Both the position numbers and the translations under genes were made by a program. The notes below the pieces were generated by a model. The model saw only the letters and a program-made list of their open reading frames with translations. It made no database searches and was not told the origin of the DNA. A DNA stretch of 64,000 bases, from the NCBI GenBank assembly GCA_017394765.1, contig JAFPXF010000057.1, forward strand, positions 4,722 through 68,721, given 5' to 3'. Shown here piece after piece: positions 40,863 to 55,800 of this stretch; the stretch's first letter is position 1; each line of letters opens with the position of its first letter. The stretch comes from Bacteroidales bacterium (GTDB lineage Bacteria; Bacteroidota; Bacteroidia; Bacteroidales; WCHB1-69).

Positions 40863-43800
40863 TTATTTTACGATAACGAATTTAACAGTCTTGATTTCAT
40901 TTGTACCAGTGATGATACGTCCGAAGTAAGTACCCTGTGCCTTGAATCCGGCGACCTTGGTGATCGGGGTCAAATCAGTCATGTGGTTGATTTGCTTACC
41001 CGTAGCGTCGTAGATGTCGAGGACAGCGCCATTGAGTTCTTCAGCAGTCAAATCAAGTTCGATTGTAATGACTTGTTGAACTGTTGCAGGGACAGGATAG
41101 ACCTTCATGGAAGAGAGGCTATTGAACTCACGAGGACAGGTTTGGAAGGTAACCATTTCACCAGTCTCATGATCGATAGCGGTCAGAACCACAGAGTAGA
41201 ATCCCCTCAAGCCACCGATCTCTTGGTAGTTCTTGTAGATAGCACCCGGGATGAGTTCATTATTTCTGTACCACTGGAATCCGACGAATTCGTAACGCGG
41301 ATTAGCGTTCAGGTTAATGATGACGACATCGTCCCATCTGATATCCATGAAGTTCTCACCGAAGAGTTCGGAGTTCTCAGATCCAACAGGAATAATTACA
41401 GTAACTTCGTATTCACATCCACCGATGACGAGGGTCAGGGTGTGGGAACCTTCGCTCAACAAGCCGTCAGGAATGATGATATGGCCGTCAGTGACAACGC
41501 CAGAGGCGATCAAGACACCGTTCTCATAGACTTGGTAAGCTTCGTTCTCATTGCCGGAGGTGATGTCAAACGAGATGATGGCATCCTCACCGCAATAGAC
41601 CGGCATGAAGGTGGTCTCAGAGAAGCTGACAGCATTCACATTGACCGTGACAGTGGTGGAAGCAATAGAACCGAGATCGTTGTTCTCGCAGTAGCTGTTA
41701 GCCAGAGCGATGATTCTGTAACGGGTCGTGACATCCGGAGAGACGTAGAATCTGAAGGTGTCGGTCAAGGAGACGTGGTACGGCAGGATCTCACCTGTCA
41801 TCATGTTCTCGATGTCGAAGGTGTAAGGAGCACCGCCGGTGAACACGATCGTCAACTCAACAGAAGCATCAGGATCGTTAGCGCAGATGGTGGAACCGTC
41901 GCCGGTCACAAACATTGCGGTCGGAATCTCATGGACGGTCACGGGTTGTTCAACGTCAGCCGTATTGGTGAGTTGACATCCGCTACCGATGTTACCAACG
42001 TAAGTCGGAGTGTAAACATAGTTGCCTGGGTAAGCCGGGAAGTCGTAGGAGTTGCCACCTTGACCACCAGCAACATTAGCGGTCGTGCCATTGAACGTCA
42101 CCGTCCATTGGATATAACCATTAGTGTTGTCAGAGTAGTCGGCGACACCACCAACGATGGTAGCCTCGAGGTTGACCTGCTGACCAACGCAAACGTCAGG
42201 ATAATAGACGTGGACATCGTTCCAAGTAGGATCGTTCACCACACCCACGGTGACAGTGTTGGAAGCAGCGGGCTGACAAGCGTAACCGGTCGGAGTCACA
42301 ACCACATTGTAGTTGTAGTTGCCAACATTATTCAGTGTTTGAGTCAGCTGATCCGTGCCAGCCTGGTTCGGATGGACACCGGACGGGACAACAACACCGT
42401 TGGAATTCCACGTGTAGGTCATCGGACCATACACAGAGCTGTTGAGGACACCATTCACAGTGTTACCATAGTTGTCAACAATGCCATTCAGAGTAATCGT
42501 GCCGCCTTCGCAGATGTTGAGGCCATCAGCATTGTACAGGGTCACGGAAGGTTGCTCGGCAACGAGGACCGTCACAGGAGCAGACCATTCGGAAGCGCAA
42601 CCGAGGTTACCATTCTGAGTGACTCTCAGCGTGTAGGTGTAGGTACCAGCCTCGGTCAGGCTCTGGACAAACGTGTTGTTGATAGCACCCGGAATCTCAT
42701 GTCCGTTGATTGCCCACTGATAGGAGAAATCAGCAGGAATGTTGTTGTCAACAGTGATGCTGGAAACGCTGAGCGTGGTGGTACCACCAGCACACATGCT
42801 CGTGTGGTTGGCAGCAATCGTCACGACAGGATCAGCAACGGTTTGGACAGGAACTGCGATAGTAGCAGTGGTGGCGCAAGAAACGATATTGTTGTTAGCG
42901 CTAACAGTGACAGTTGCGGAAACAGGACCAGCGTTGTTGACGATGGTCGTCACGCTCGGGGTGTTGGCAGCGTTAGCCACACCATTGATCGTCCAAGCGT
43001 AGTTGTAGTTGCCAGCAGGTGTCACATTTGCGGTGAAGGTGACAGCACCACCCTCGCAGACGTAGCTGCGATCAGCCGTAACGGTAACCGTCGGAACTGC
43101 ATAGACATCGAGCTCGTGAGCAGCAGAAGTTGCATCGCAGCCAGAGGTGCCAACAGGATTGACAGTCACAGTGAAGTAGTAGTGGTTTGCACCATCGTTA
43201 GCAGGCAGGTTCGGAGTGTAGGTAGGAACAGCGGTCACAGCAGAACCGGAGGAAGCACCGGTCCAGGTCCAAGTGTATTCATACTGGACACCAGGAATAC
43301 CGCCATAGACAGTGGCATTGAGTTGCAGCTGACCTTGCTCACAGACAGAGTGTGCGCCAGTGATGACAACCGTAGGATCGGCGATCACGTTAGCAGTGTA
43401 GCTGTCGGAGTTGGTGGTGCAACCAGAGATGCTGCTGGTAATACCCACATAGTATTCATAGCTACCCTCGGTGAGCAGAGGCTCAGTCGTGTAAACAGCG
43501 CTGTTAGCACCGGCAATCGGAGTGGCAACACCGTTTGCAGAGACTCTGTACCATTGATAGGTAGGAATGTCGGTCGGAAGCACGCCAGTAACGGCTGCGG
43601 TCAGGGTAACAGTACCACCCACACAAGTGTTGGCATTGCCAGTCACAGTCACGCTGTAAGGAGCAACGACGGTGAACGGGTTCACAGTATTGGTGGAGAC
43701 AGCCTCGCAGTCAACGCCGGTTTGCGTGACCTTGACAGTATAGACGAAGTTGTTATTAGCAACATTGTTCAGAACAAGAGTACGGTTGGTTTCGCCGAGG

Positions 43801-46800
43801 ATCGGGAGACCATTGGAGTACCACTGGTAAGAAGGAGTACCGTAGCCACCAGTCACGTTGGCAACGAGAACCGTGCTGCCGTTCTCACAAATCGTAGCGT
43901 CATAACCAGCTGCAACAGCAACCGTGACGGTCGGATCTTCAACAACGGTCAGGTTCACGATGTTGGAGGTGGTGGAGCAACCGTAAGGAGAGGTGACAAC
44001 CACTTCGTATGCATAGGTGCCAGCCGTAGCGTTGTTCACGGTGAAGGTCGGCGTGTTAGCAATCGGAGTGCTGTGGTCGAGGTTGCTGTACCAAGCGTAG
44101 GTGTAACCATTGAGACCGTTCACATTGCTGACACCACCGTCAACTGCAACGGAGAATGTAGCGACACCGCCTTCGCAGATGATTGCATTGTCAACAGAAG
44201 CAACCACGACAGGATCACTGACAACCGTGATGGAAGTAACATCGGAGACGACGATACAACCAGGAGCAGCGGTCACGACCACTTGGTAATCGTAAGTGCT
44301 TTCGCGAGCGAACAGGGTGACATCGAGCGTGGAGTTCGTAGCACCAGTAATCTCAACATTGTTCTGGAACCATTGATAGTTGTAGTTGAAGCCAGCAGGA
44401 GTGACGTTAGCCGTCAGCGTGGTGGACCCACCGTCGCAGAGGACATTGTTGTTACCAGAGGTAAGCTCGATAGCAACTGTCGGTTGCGGGATGACGTTCA
44501 CAACGACAATCTCGGAGATGGCCGTGTTACAACCAGAGTTCGGATATTCAACAGAGACATTGTAATTGTGCTGACCGAGAGCCGGGGTCAAGGTGACACT
44601 GGTTTGGTTACCAGCCATGTAAGCACCATTGTCGTACCAAGTGATGATCGGCGTGCCATAGTTGACAGCATTGGTGTCGGTCATGGTGAGCGTGATTTGA
44701 CCACCTTCGCAAACGAGAGCGTTGTTCACAGTCACAACAGGAGCGGCAGGAGCAGCGTTGACGTGGATGGTGATTTGATCAACAGCGGTACAACCGGAAG
44801 TGGCGAGGGAAGCTGTCACGGAGAAGGTGTAGTCACCAGCAACAGTCGGAGTGAAGGTGAAGGAGGAACCATGGTAGCCATTGCTCCAAGTGTAGTTCAC
44901 TTCGTTGTTGTTCCAACCGGTAGCTTCAGCGCTAATAACGGTGGTGCCGAATTGGCAGATGGTCTGCTCGGTAGCAGTGAGTTGCAATTGCGGAGCTTCG
45001 TTGACGATCACGTTCACAGCGTCGGAAGTGGTGGTGCAACCATTGGTGGTCACGTCAACCTTGTAAGAACCGGCGGTGGTGACAGTGAGGAAGTATCCGG
45101 TAGCACCGGCAATAGCAACGTTATCTTGATACCATTGATAGGTAGCGCCAGCAACATGCGGGGTGACGTCAGCATAGAGCGTGGTCGTACCACCGTTGCA
45201 GATCTCAAGGTTGCCAGAGATGACAACTGCATCAGGAGCAGCGCTCACATAGACCGTCACAGGAGCAGAAGCCTCGGCAGACTCGCAACCGTCAGGATTG
45301 ACAGCCTTGGCTGCGAAGGTGTAAGCACCCTCGATCGGGAAGTTGACCGTGATGACGTTCTGGTGTTCGCCAGCAATCTCGATACCGTTCTGGTACCAAA
45401 TATAGGTATAAGTAGGATCAGCAGGAGTAGCCGTGAATGTGACTTGCTCGCCTTCGCAGACAGAGTCGGCAGAAGCGTTGACCGTCACGATAGCAGGCAG
45501 CGGGGTCACAACGATGGTAACCTCACCGATAGCGGTGCAACCATTCATGTTGTTCGTGGAGTTGACCGTAGCGGTAACCGTGTAGGTGGTGGTAACCTCA
45601 GGAGCCACATCAACCGTGGTAGCAACGCTGCTGTCAGCATTTGCACTCCATTGATAGGTCACATTGCCAGCCCAACCGTCTTGGTTGACATAGAGCGTGG
45701 TGTGCTCGCCAGCGCAGATGTGCGTCTCGCTTGCAGACACGAGCAGGTCGGTACCAAGAGCCTCAACCGTGAACGGAGCGGAAGTCATTTCGCAACCTTC
45801 CGGAGTAGTCACCGTGACAGTGTAAACACCAGCAGGAACATTGATGTTAGCGTCATGAGAACCGGTGGACCATGTGATGGTGCCAGTGACGTCGCTATAA
45901 ACAGTCAGGTTCGTCATATCATTTTCGCAAATGATGTTGTTACCAGTGATGGAGACAACCGTCGGAGCCGGGTTGACAGTCACAATAGCCGGGTTAGAGG
46001 CGATAGCGGAGACACAACCTTGGTTGTTGACAGCCTTAGCCACATAGGTGTAAGTACCATAATCCGGGAAGTTGATTGTCAGGACAGCTTGGTTCTCACC
46101 AGGAATCTCAACACCATTCTGGTACCAGATGTATCCGGTGATGTCAGAATCGGTGGTGGAAGCGGTCAGCGTAGCTTGGTCGCCTTGGCAGATGGTCGTG
46201 TCGCCAGTAACCACGAGCGTGGTGGGCAGCGGGGTCACGATGATGGTGACTTCGCCGACGGCGGTGCAACCATGGATATTGTTAGAAGAGTTGACCGTAG
46301 CGGTGACCGTGTAGGTGGTGGTAACATCAGGATGTACGTCAACGGTGGTAGCGGTGCTGTTGCCAGCCTCAGCGCACCATTGATAAGACACGTTACCAGC
46401 CCAACCGTCTTGGTTGACATAGAGCGTGGTGTGCTCGCCAGCGCAGATGTGCGTCTCGCTTGCAGACACGAGCAGGTCAGTACCGAGAGCCTCAACCGTG
46501 AACGGATCAGAGGTCTTCTCACATCCTTCCGGAGTGGTCACCGTGACAGTGTAAACACCAGCAGGAACGGTGATGGAAGACTCGTGAGAACCGGTGGACC
46601 AGGTGATGATGCCGTCAACGTCGCTGTAAACAGTCAGGACGGTGCTGTCACCTTCGCAGATGACATTGTTACCGGAGATGGTGACTGTAGAAGGAGCAGG
46701 ATTGACAACAACAGTAGCATTAGGAACAGAGACCTCAGAGACACAGCCGGAAGCAGGCAGCGTAACCATGACAGTATAGACATTGGTCGTCACCTGATTG

Positions 46801-49800
46801 TCATTGGTATAGACATTCTCGCTGAACGTGCTTTGGTTAGCACCCGGAATCTCAACACCATTTCTGAACCAAGTGTAAACAGCGCCTTGAGCATCGGCAG
46901 GAGTGATGGTGGCAGCCAGGTTGACTTGAGCACCGTCGCAGACGGTATCCAGGACAACACCGTTCACCGTGACAGAAGTCACAACAGGACGAGGATTGAC
47001 CGTGATGGTGATCTCATCGGTGTCGAAGCAGGTGGAAGGTGTCTGGTAAGCAACCACACCCATGGTGATGGTCTCATTGTAAGTGGTCGTGTAGGTAGCA
47101 GAGTTAGCACCCGGAATATTATAATGATAGGTGATCGGGAAGTAGGTGTACGTGAAGTTGCCGAGGGAATCATAGCCAGTCTCGAAGGTGTCGACACGGT
47201 GTCTGATTTCGTACCATTGATAGATCATGTTCTGAGCGTTCGGATCCACGAGGTTAGCAGTCAAGGTGACTTCGCCGCCTTCGCAAATCTCGGTCTCAGT
47301 AGCAGTGATGTTCACAACAGGTTGCGGATAGACGTACACAAGGTACTCTGCAGAAGTGGAAGCGCAACCGGCAGCAACGCCTTCTCTCTGAACCTCGACA
47401 GTGAATCTGTAAGGCTCAACGCGAGCATACCAGTATTCGCCATAGAATTGGTTGTCACCATAGCCGTAAGCCATGTTATCTCTGATCATACCACTCTCGT
47501 ACCAAGTGTAATGCAGGGTACCCACATTGCCACCGATGGTATCAACATTGGCGATCAAGAAGATGGAGTCGGTCTCACAGACATGTTGATCGCCTGTGAT
47601 CACAACGGTCGGGTTCGGGTAGATGGTGAGGGCAGCGGAAGCAACAGGCAGAGAAGTACATCCAGAAGGAGTTCTGGTCACGACAGCCGTGTAGATGTAT
47701 TGTTGCGTGTTGTTGTCAACCGTGACAGGAGAATCATAGATGGTTTGTGCCGTAGCACCCGGGATGAGGACACCGTTTCTGTACCAAGTATAGACATCGT
47801 CGGTAGAAGGAACGTAGTTGCCAGCATTAGCTGTGATTGCGATCTGAGCGCCTTGGCAAACAATCGTGTCAGACAAGGTGACGTTGGCAATAACAGGATC
47901 CGGAATGACATTCACCGTGATGGCATTGCTGGTAGCTTGGCAGAGGGAGTTGAGCTGCTTAGCAGAGAAGGTGTACACATGGTCGCCTTCTGTAGGAACA
48001 ACCGTGTAAGTCAGGGAAGTGGCACCAGCAATCAAGTTGCCGTTGTCATACCAGTGGTATTCCATGTTCGGGGTGTTCCAGTTGTTCAGATTAGCAGTCA
48101 GGGTGATTTCACCACCAACGCAGATCAGATTCTCGGTAACTTCGATATTGACAACAGGCAGCGTGTCAACATAAACTTGGGTTTCAGCCGTGGCTTGGCA
48201 ACCGTATTCGTTCACCAAGGAGATGCTGAAGTTGTACGGGTAGTCTCTGTACTCTCTGGTCAGCGTGATGGTCTCGTTGTGAGCACCGGTAGCGCCAGTG
48301 ATAACAGCATTGTCTTCAAACCATGTGAAGGTGTAGGCAGTGGTCGGCTCAGGATAGACGTGAGCAATCATCGTGATGTTGCCATTGTCGTTGCGGCAGA
48401 CGATAGGATCTGTCTCGATGGCAAGCGTCGGGTTCGGGTTAACAGTAACCGTGTCAGCGAAGGTCACGACGGACTCGCAACCGTTGGCGGTTTGTTTCAC
48501 GGAAACTTCATAGACGTACACCGTCGGGTAGTCGCTGATAGCGTGCGGAGTCTCGGTGAAGGTAGCACCAACAGCGTTAGGAATGACTTCGCCGTTTCTG
48601 TACCATGTGAAGATCTCACCACCGGCGACACCACCGTTCACGGTAGCTTCGAAGGTCACGGAACGACCATCGCACAGAGTCTTGCTGGCGGGCAGGTCAT
48701 TGGTGACGGTGATGGTAGGATCAGCGTGGACGGTCACAGTAGCAACATTGCTGATAGCGCTGCAATGAGAGTTGAGCTGCTCAGCGGAGAAGGTGTAGTT
48801 GTGAATACCCGGTGTCGGAACAACCGTGTAGGTCAGGGAGGTAGCACCAGCAATCAAGTTGCCGTTGTCATACCAGTGGTATTCCATGTTCGGGGTGTTC
48901 CAGTTGTTCAGGTTGGCAGTCAAGGTAACTTCACCACCAATACAAATATCATATTCAGTAGAAGCGATGTTGATCACAGGAATCGTATCAACATAGACTT
49001 GGGTCTCAGCCGTAGCTTGGCAACCATATTCGTTCACCAAGGAGACGCTGAAGTTGTACGGATAATCTCTGTATTCTCTGGTCAGCGTGATGGTCTCGTT
49101 ATGAGCGCCAGTGGCACCAGTCAGAGCAACATTCTCTTCAAACCAGTTGAAGCTGTAAGCAGTGGTCGGCTCAGGATAGACATGGGCAACCATGGTGATG
49201 TTGCCATTGTCGTTACGGCAGACGATAGGATCGGTTTCGATCACAACAGTCGGGTTGGGAACAACCGTCAAAGTGTCAGCGAAGGTAACGATAGACTCGC
49301 AACCGTTAGCCGTTTGCTTAACAGAAACTTCATAGACATAGACCGTAGGATAATCGCTAATTGCATGCGGGGTCTCTGTGAAGATAGAACCGATAGCATT
49401 AGGAATAACTTCACCATTTCTGTACCAAGTGAAGATCTCACCACCGGTGACACCACCGTGGACAGTAGCAACGAAGGTCACGGAACGACCGTCGCAGAGA
49501 GTCTTGCTGGCGGGCAGGTCATTAGTAACGGTGATGGTCGGATCAGCGTGGACATTGACCGTCACAACATTGCTGGTAGCCTGACAGAGGGAGTTGAGCT
49601 GCTTAGCAGAGAAGGTGTAGTTGTGAGCACCGGAATCAGGAACAACCGTGTAGGTCAGGGAAGTGGCACCAAGAATCAAGTTGCCGTTGTCATACCAGTG
49701 GAATTCCATGTTCGGAGTGTTCCAGTTGTCGAGGTTAGCAGTCAGGGTGATTTCACCACCAACGCAAATCTCAGTCTCAGTAGCCGTGATATTGATCACA

Positions 49801-52800
49801 GGAACAGTATCAACATAGATCGTAGCTTCATCCGTAGCTTGGCAACCATATTCGTTCACCAGGACAACGCTGAAGTTATACGGATAATCTCTGTACGGTC
49901 TGGTCAGCGTGATGGTGTCGTTGTGAGCACCCGTCATGCCAGAGGTCAGCAGAGCGTTATCTTCATACCAGTTGAAGCTGTAAGCAGTGGTGGGTTCAGG
50001 TTGGATGTTGGCAATCATGACAACATTACCAGTGTGGTCACCACAAACGATAGGATCAGTTTGGATTGTGACAGTCGGGTTAGGAACAACAGTCACAGTG
50101 TCAGCGAAGGTAACGACAGACTCACAGCCGTTAGCCGTTTGCTTGACAGACACTTCATAGACATACACCGTCGGGTAGTCGCTGATAGCGTGCGGAGTCT
50201 CGGTGAAGGTAGCACCAACAGCGTTAGGAATGACTTCGCCGTTTCTGTACCATGTGAAGATCTCACCACCGGCGACACCACCATGAACGGTAGCTTCGAA
50301 GGTCACAGAACGGCCATCGCACAGAGTCTTGCTGGCGGGCAGGTCATTGGTGACGGTGATGGTAGGATCAGCATGGACGTTCACAGTCACAGCATTGCTG
50401 ATAGCGCTGCAATGAGAGTTGAGCTGCTCGGCGGTGAAGGTGTAAACGTGAGCACCAGAATCAGGAACAACCGTGTAGGTCAGGGAGGTAGCACCAGGAA
50501 TCAAGACATTATTGTCATACCAGTGATATTCCATGTTCGGAGTGTTCCAGTTGTCGAGGTTAGCGGTCAAGGTGATCTCGCCACCAACGCAAATCTCATA
50601 CTCAGTAGAAGTGATATTGATCACAGGAAGAGTGTCAACGTAGATTATAGCTTCATCCGTAGCTTGGCAACCATATTCGTTCACCAAGGAAACGCTGAAG
50701 TGATACGGGTAGTCTCTGTATTCTCTGGTGAGAACAATGGTGTCATTGTGAGCGCCAGTAGCACCGTTCAGAACAACATTGTCTTCGAACCAGTTGAAGG
50801 AGTAAGCAGTGGTGGGCTCAGGATAGACATGAGCAACCATCATGATATTACCATTGTCGTTACGGCAGACAATAGGATCGGTTTCGATCTCGACCGTCGG
50901 ATTCGGGTTGACGATAACGGTATCGGCAACAGTGACGATGGATTCGCAACCAGTCGTGGCTTGTCTGACAGAGACTTGATAGATATAAGTGGTCGGGTAA
51001 TCGCTGATAGCGTGCGGGGTCTCGGTGAATTGAGGACCAACAGCATCAGGAATGATCTCGCCATTTCTGTACCATGTGAAGACTTCGCCGCCCGGGACAC
51101 CACCAGTGACAGTTGTCGTGAAGGTCACGGAACGACCGTCGCAGAGGGTCTTGCCATCAGGCAGATCGTTGGTGAGGGTCACAACAGGATCCGGATTGAC
51201 ATGGATGGTGATTTGATCGTAGTCATCGCAAATGGTGTGACCACCAGAGTTGTCATTCATCAGGTGAGTGACGTGGACGAAGAAGGTAGTGGTTTCAGTG
51301 AGGTTGCTGAACACTTCGGTAGCGTGCGTACGACCCGGCATCAAGTGGCCCGGATTGATTTCGTTACGATACCATTCGAAGACCAGCATAGGATCATTGT
51401 AGTTATTGATACGAGCTTGCAGTTCAACTTCGCCGCCTTCGCAGATAAGAGTATCGGAAGCGAGGATGTTGACAACAGGAGCAGCGTAAACTTCAACCTG
51501 GAACGGCTCAGAGAAAGCGGAACAACCGTTACCATTGATAACTTCAACCATATAGGTCACAGGATCATGGTGAGTGGGTTCAACCATTTCAATATACATG
51601 TTGTCATGCGTCAAGCTGTTGTAGGTCAAGAAGCCATTTCTGTACCATTTGTGGATAGCATTCACATCCTGACCACCATCGGTCATAGCGGTGAGGTAAA
51701 CATTAGGCGTGTGAACGTCGTGGAAGCAAACATTGTGGACACCATCGATGATGACGATCGGGTTACGTCTCACATGAACTCTGTTGGAATAGACAGGATA
51801 AGGAACGCAACCAGGAACATCGATGTCGATGTAAGCCTCATAGGTGTACATAGCACTGTCGTGGTCAAGGATCCACATTTGCTTGGAGAACTGATAGTCG
51901 TGAGCAAGCGGCATCAAGAAGCCATTCTCCTTCCAAATGTAACGGAGAGTGGAATCGGTCGTGCCAAGGGAATCCATGACGGCGGTAACCGTAATCTGAG
52001 CGCCTTCGCAGACATAAATGTCATCACCATGCTGTGTGCCATTGACAGCAGTCACAGAGGAGATTTGCGGCGGGTAGAAGAAGTAAACGGTATCAGAACC
52101 AGTAGCGTTACAACCCGTGGTGGTTTGGGTAACCGTAACGGTGAGGACAGTAGAATCTTCGTCGATGGATGTCGTGAAGATAGGCTCGGTAGCATAAGGA
52201 ATCAACACACCATTCTTGAACCATTGATAGACAAGGTCCTGAGTGTTGTAGTTGCCGAGGTGAGCCGTAGCGGTAACTTCACCACCCTGACAGACTGCAT
52301 CGTGATCAACCGTGACAGCCACGAAGATGGTATCTTCAACATACACATAGTAAGGATCGCTCTTGGCGAGACAACCATTGGTGTTGGTAGCGTGGACCGT
52401 GAAGATGTACGGATGGTCTTGAGCCGGGAAGTTAGCTTGCAGAATCGGGGAATCAGCACCAAGAGGATGCACATAGTAAGACTCACCCGTGATCGGATCC
52501 ACATGCGTGGTAGCACCGCCAGGAACTAAGGTGTAGTTGTAAACACGCCACTCATAGTTGTAGAGAGCATTTTGTGCATTGGTGTTGGTCGTATCATTGA
52601 TATTAGCATACAGAGTGATCAAGCTGTCGTTGCAGATCAAAGGATCGCCAGTGATCATAATGGTAGGATTCGGCAGAACCACAATCGGAGTGGAGATTGC
52701 ATGGTGTGCGGATTCGCAACCATATTCGTTGATCAACTGAACAGCATAGTAATGGACACCAGGTTCAGGCATGACAATGATCGTATCGAGGTTGTGACCC

Positions 52801-55800
52801 GGAATCTCAATGCCGTTTTCGAACCAACGATAAGAAGCAGCGGTATCAGGATCAGCAGCCAAAGTGACTTGAGTGCCCTCGCAAATAGTGTCATTGCCAA
52901 GGATATTGATACCATTCACAACAGGCAGAGCGTAAACCGTGATGTAGATAGAATCAACACGGGTGCAGGTGTGGGTATCATAACCATTGGAGGTCACGGT
53001 AGAAGTGACTTTGTGCCATCCGCTCGTGGTCGGGACAATCGTGTGAGTAGAGGTATGCGTACCATCTTCCCAAGTGTAAACGATATTGCCAACCCAACCG
53101 TCCTCATTAGCATTCAAGACAACCGGAGTGCCAGCGCAAACGGCGGTCTGGTCAGCTGTGATTTGGACATCCGGACCGAATTCGTTGACGGTGAACGGAT
53201 CAGAAACAGTCTTACAACCGTTAGCAGAGTAAGCAGTGACAGTGTAAACACCGGCAGAAGCATAGATGCGATCGGCGAAGACACCTGTGGACCATTGATA
53301 GCTGGCGGCACCCTCAGCATGAGCGATCAGCAGAGTGGAGTCACCGTAGCAAATGATATTATTACCCGTGACAGTCAACAAGGAAGGAGCTGCCTCGATG
53401 GTAATGGTAGTATTGGTAGAAACACCGGAGATACAACCTTCGGAGCTGATGGCGCGAGCATTGATGTTGTGCGTGCCAATAGCAGTCAAGTTGAGGTTGA
53501 GCGTATCCAAGTTCTCACCCGGAATCTCAACACCGTCGAGATACCAAATATAGGAAACAGCCTCAGGAGTACCGGTAACGGAAGCCACGAACTGGGCTTG
53601 GTCGCCTTCGCAGAGGATGTCATCCTTAGGACCAACAACCGTAGGAACAGCAGGAGCATGGTGTACCAAGATGGTAATGCTTGCCTCGTTGGAGCAACCA
53701 TCATAGACAGCTGTCACCGTGTAAGTCGTGGTGGAGTCAGGTTGGACATCGATTGTCGGATGATTTGTCGGAGTGGTGCTCCAGATGTAAACCACATTGC
53801 TGTCAACCAGACCTTGGAGATCGGCGTTCAAAGTGACATGTTCACCTTCGCAGATGCTGGTAGCAGTAGCGGAGATTTGCAGGTCGGTACCAATAGAACG
53901 AACCGTGAAGCTGTTGGAAGCGGAGTTACAACCAGCGATACTCTGAGCGATCACATAGTGGACGCCAGGACCAGCCTGGAAGGAAGAATCCGTGGTGAAC
54001 GGACCACCATCCCAAGAATACATGTAAGCACCGTCAGCCGTAACAATCAAAGTAGTGGTTTCGCGGTTGCAAACAATGCTTTCGCCGGAAATGGAAACAT
54101 TGGAAGGAGCCGGGAACACAACTGCGTCAGCGTGCACCGTGGAAATAGCGGATTCACAACCAGCGGCAGGAAGCACGACCTTTGCAGTATAGACATTGAC
54201 CGTGATTTGGTTGTCGTTGGTGTAAACATTCTCACTGAATGTGCTTTGGTTAGCACCCGGGATCTCAATGCCGTTTCTGTACCAAGTATAGACAGCGTTG
54301 GCGTTAGCCGGAGTAATCGTAGCGGCGAGGGTAACTTGTGCACCGTCGCAGAGCGTGTCGGAAGCAACACCGTTGATGGTGATAGCCGTGACAATCGGAT
54401 CCGGATTAACAGTGACATTCACCGTATTGCTGATAGCATGACAGAGGGAGTTGAGTTGCTTAGCGGTGAAGGTGTAAGCATGAGCGCCTTCCGTAGGAAC
54501 AACCGTGTAGGTCAGGGAGGTGGCTCCGGCAATCAAGTTGCCGTTGTCATACCACTGGTACTGCATGTTCGGAGTGTTCCAGTTGTTCAGGTTAGCGGTC
54601 AGGGTGATTTCACCACCGATGCAAATCGTGTCTTCAGTAACAGCAATGTTCACAACAGGAACAGTGTCAACATAGATGTAAGTCTCAGCAGTAGCTTGGC
54701 AACCGTATTCGTTCACCATGGAAATGCTGAAGTTATAAGGATAATCTCTGTAAGGTTTCGTCATGATCATCGTGTCAGCGTGTGTGCCAGTAGCACCGGT
54801 GATGACGGCGTTGTCCTCGAACCAAGTGAAGCTGTAGTTCGTGGTCGGCTCAGGATAGACATGAGCAATCATCTTGATGTTGTTGGCAGCATCGTCGCAA
54901 ACAATAGGATCGGTTTCGATAGCAAGCGTCGGGTTCGGGTTGACCGTAACCGTGTCGGCGAGGGTCACAACAGACTCACAACCGGTAGCCGTTTGCTTGA
55001 CGGAAACTTCATAGACGTAAACCGTAGGATAATCGCTGATAGCGTGGACAGTCTCAGTGAAGATAGAACCAACAGCGTTAGGAATAACTTCGCCGTTTCT
55101 GTACCATGTGTAAACCTCACCACCAGTGACACCACCGGCAACAGTAGCCGTGAAGGTCACGGAACGACCGTCGCACAGAGTCTTGCTGGCGGGCAAATCG
55201 TTGGTCGTGGTAACAGTAGGATCAGCGTGGACAGTCACCGTAAGAGGTCTGCTGGTAGCTTCGCAGAGAGAATTCAGCTGCGTGGCCTTGAATGTATATG
55301 CATGTGCACCTTCCTGCGTGAGAACAGTCGTGTAGGTCAAGGATGTTGCACCAGGAATAGGAGAGTTGTTGTGATACCATTGGTACTGCATGTTCTGAGT
55401 ATTCCAGTCGTTAAGGTGTGCAGTCAGGGTGACTTCACCACCAACGCAAATATCGGATTCCGTGACAGAAGTGTTCACAACAGGATTACGATCAACATAG
55501 ATTTGAGTCTCAGCCGTGGCCTGGCAACCGTATTCGTTCACTAAAACAACGCTGAAGTTGTACGGATAATCTCTGTAAGGTCTTGTCAGAGTCATGATTT
55601 CACTATGAGGACCAGCAGCACCCGTGAGCAACTCACGATTGTCTTGGAACCAAGTGAAGCTGTAGTTCGTGGTCGGTTCAGGATAGACACGAGCAATCAT
55701 TAGAATGTTGTTTTGTCCATTGTTGCAAACGATAGGATCCGTTTCGATAGCAAGTGTCGGATTCGGGTTGACCGTAACCGTGTCGGCGAGGGTAACGATA

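Noticed and set aside
40815..52529. Plus-strand open frame of 3,904 codons (and similar ones at 52572-55544 and 56346-60464)
   Set aside because: It lies antisense to the giant minus-strand gene, which has a signal peptide, regular Ig-like modules and a sorting domain. The antisense translation is low-complexity (Arg/Val/Asp/Ser/Asn-rich) and has no domain.
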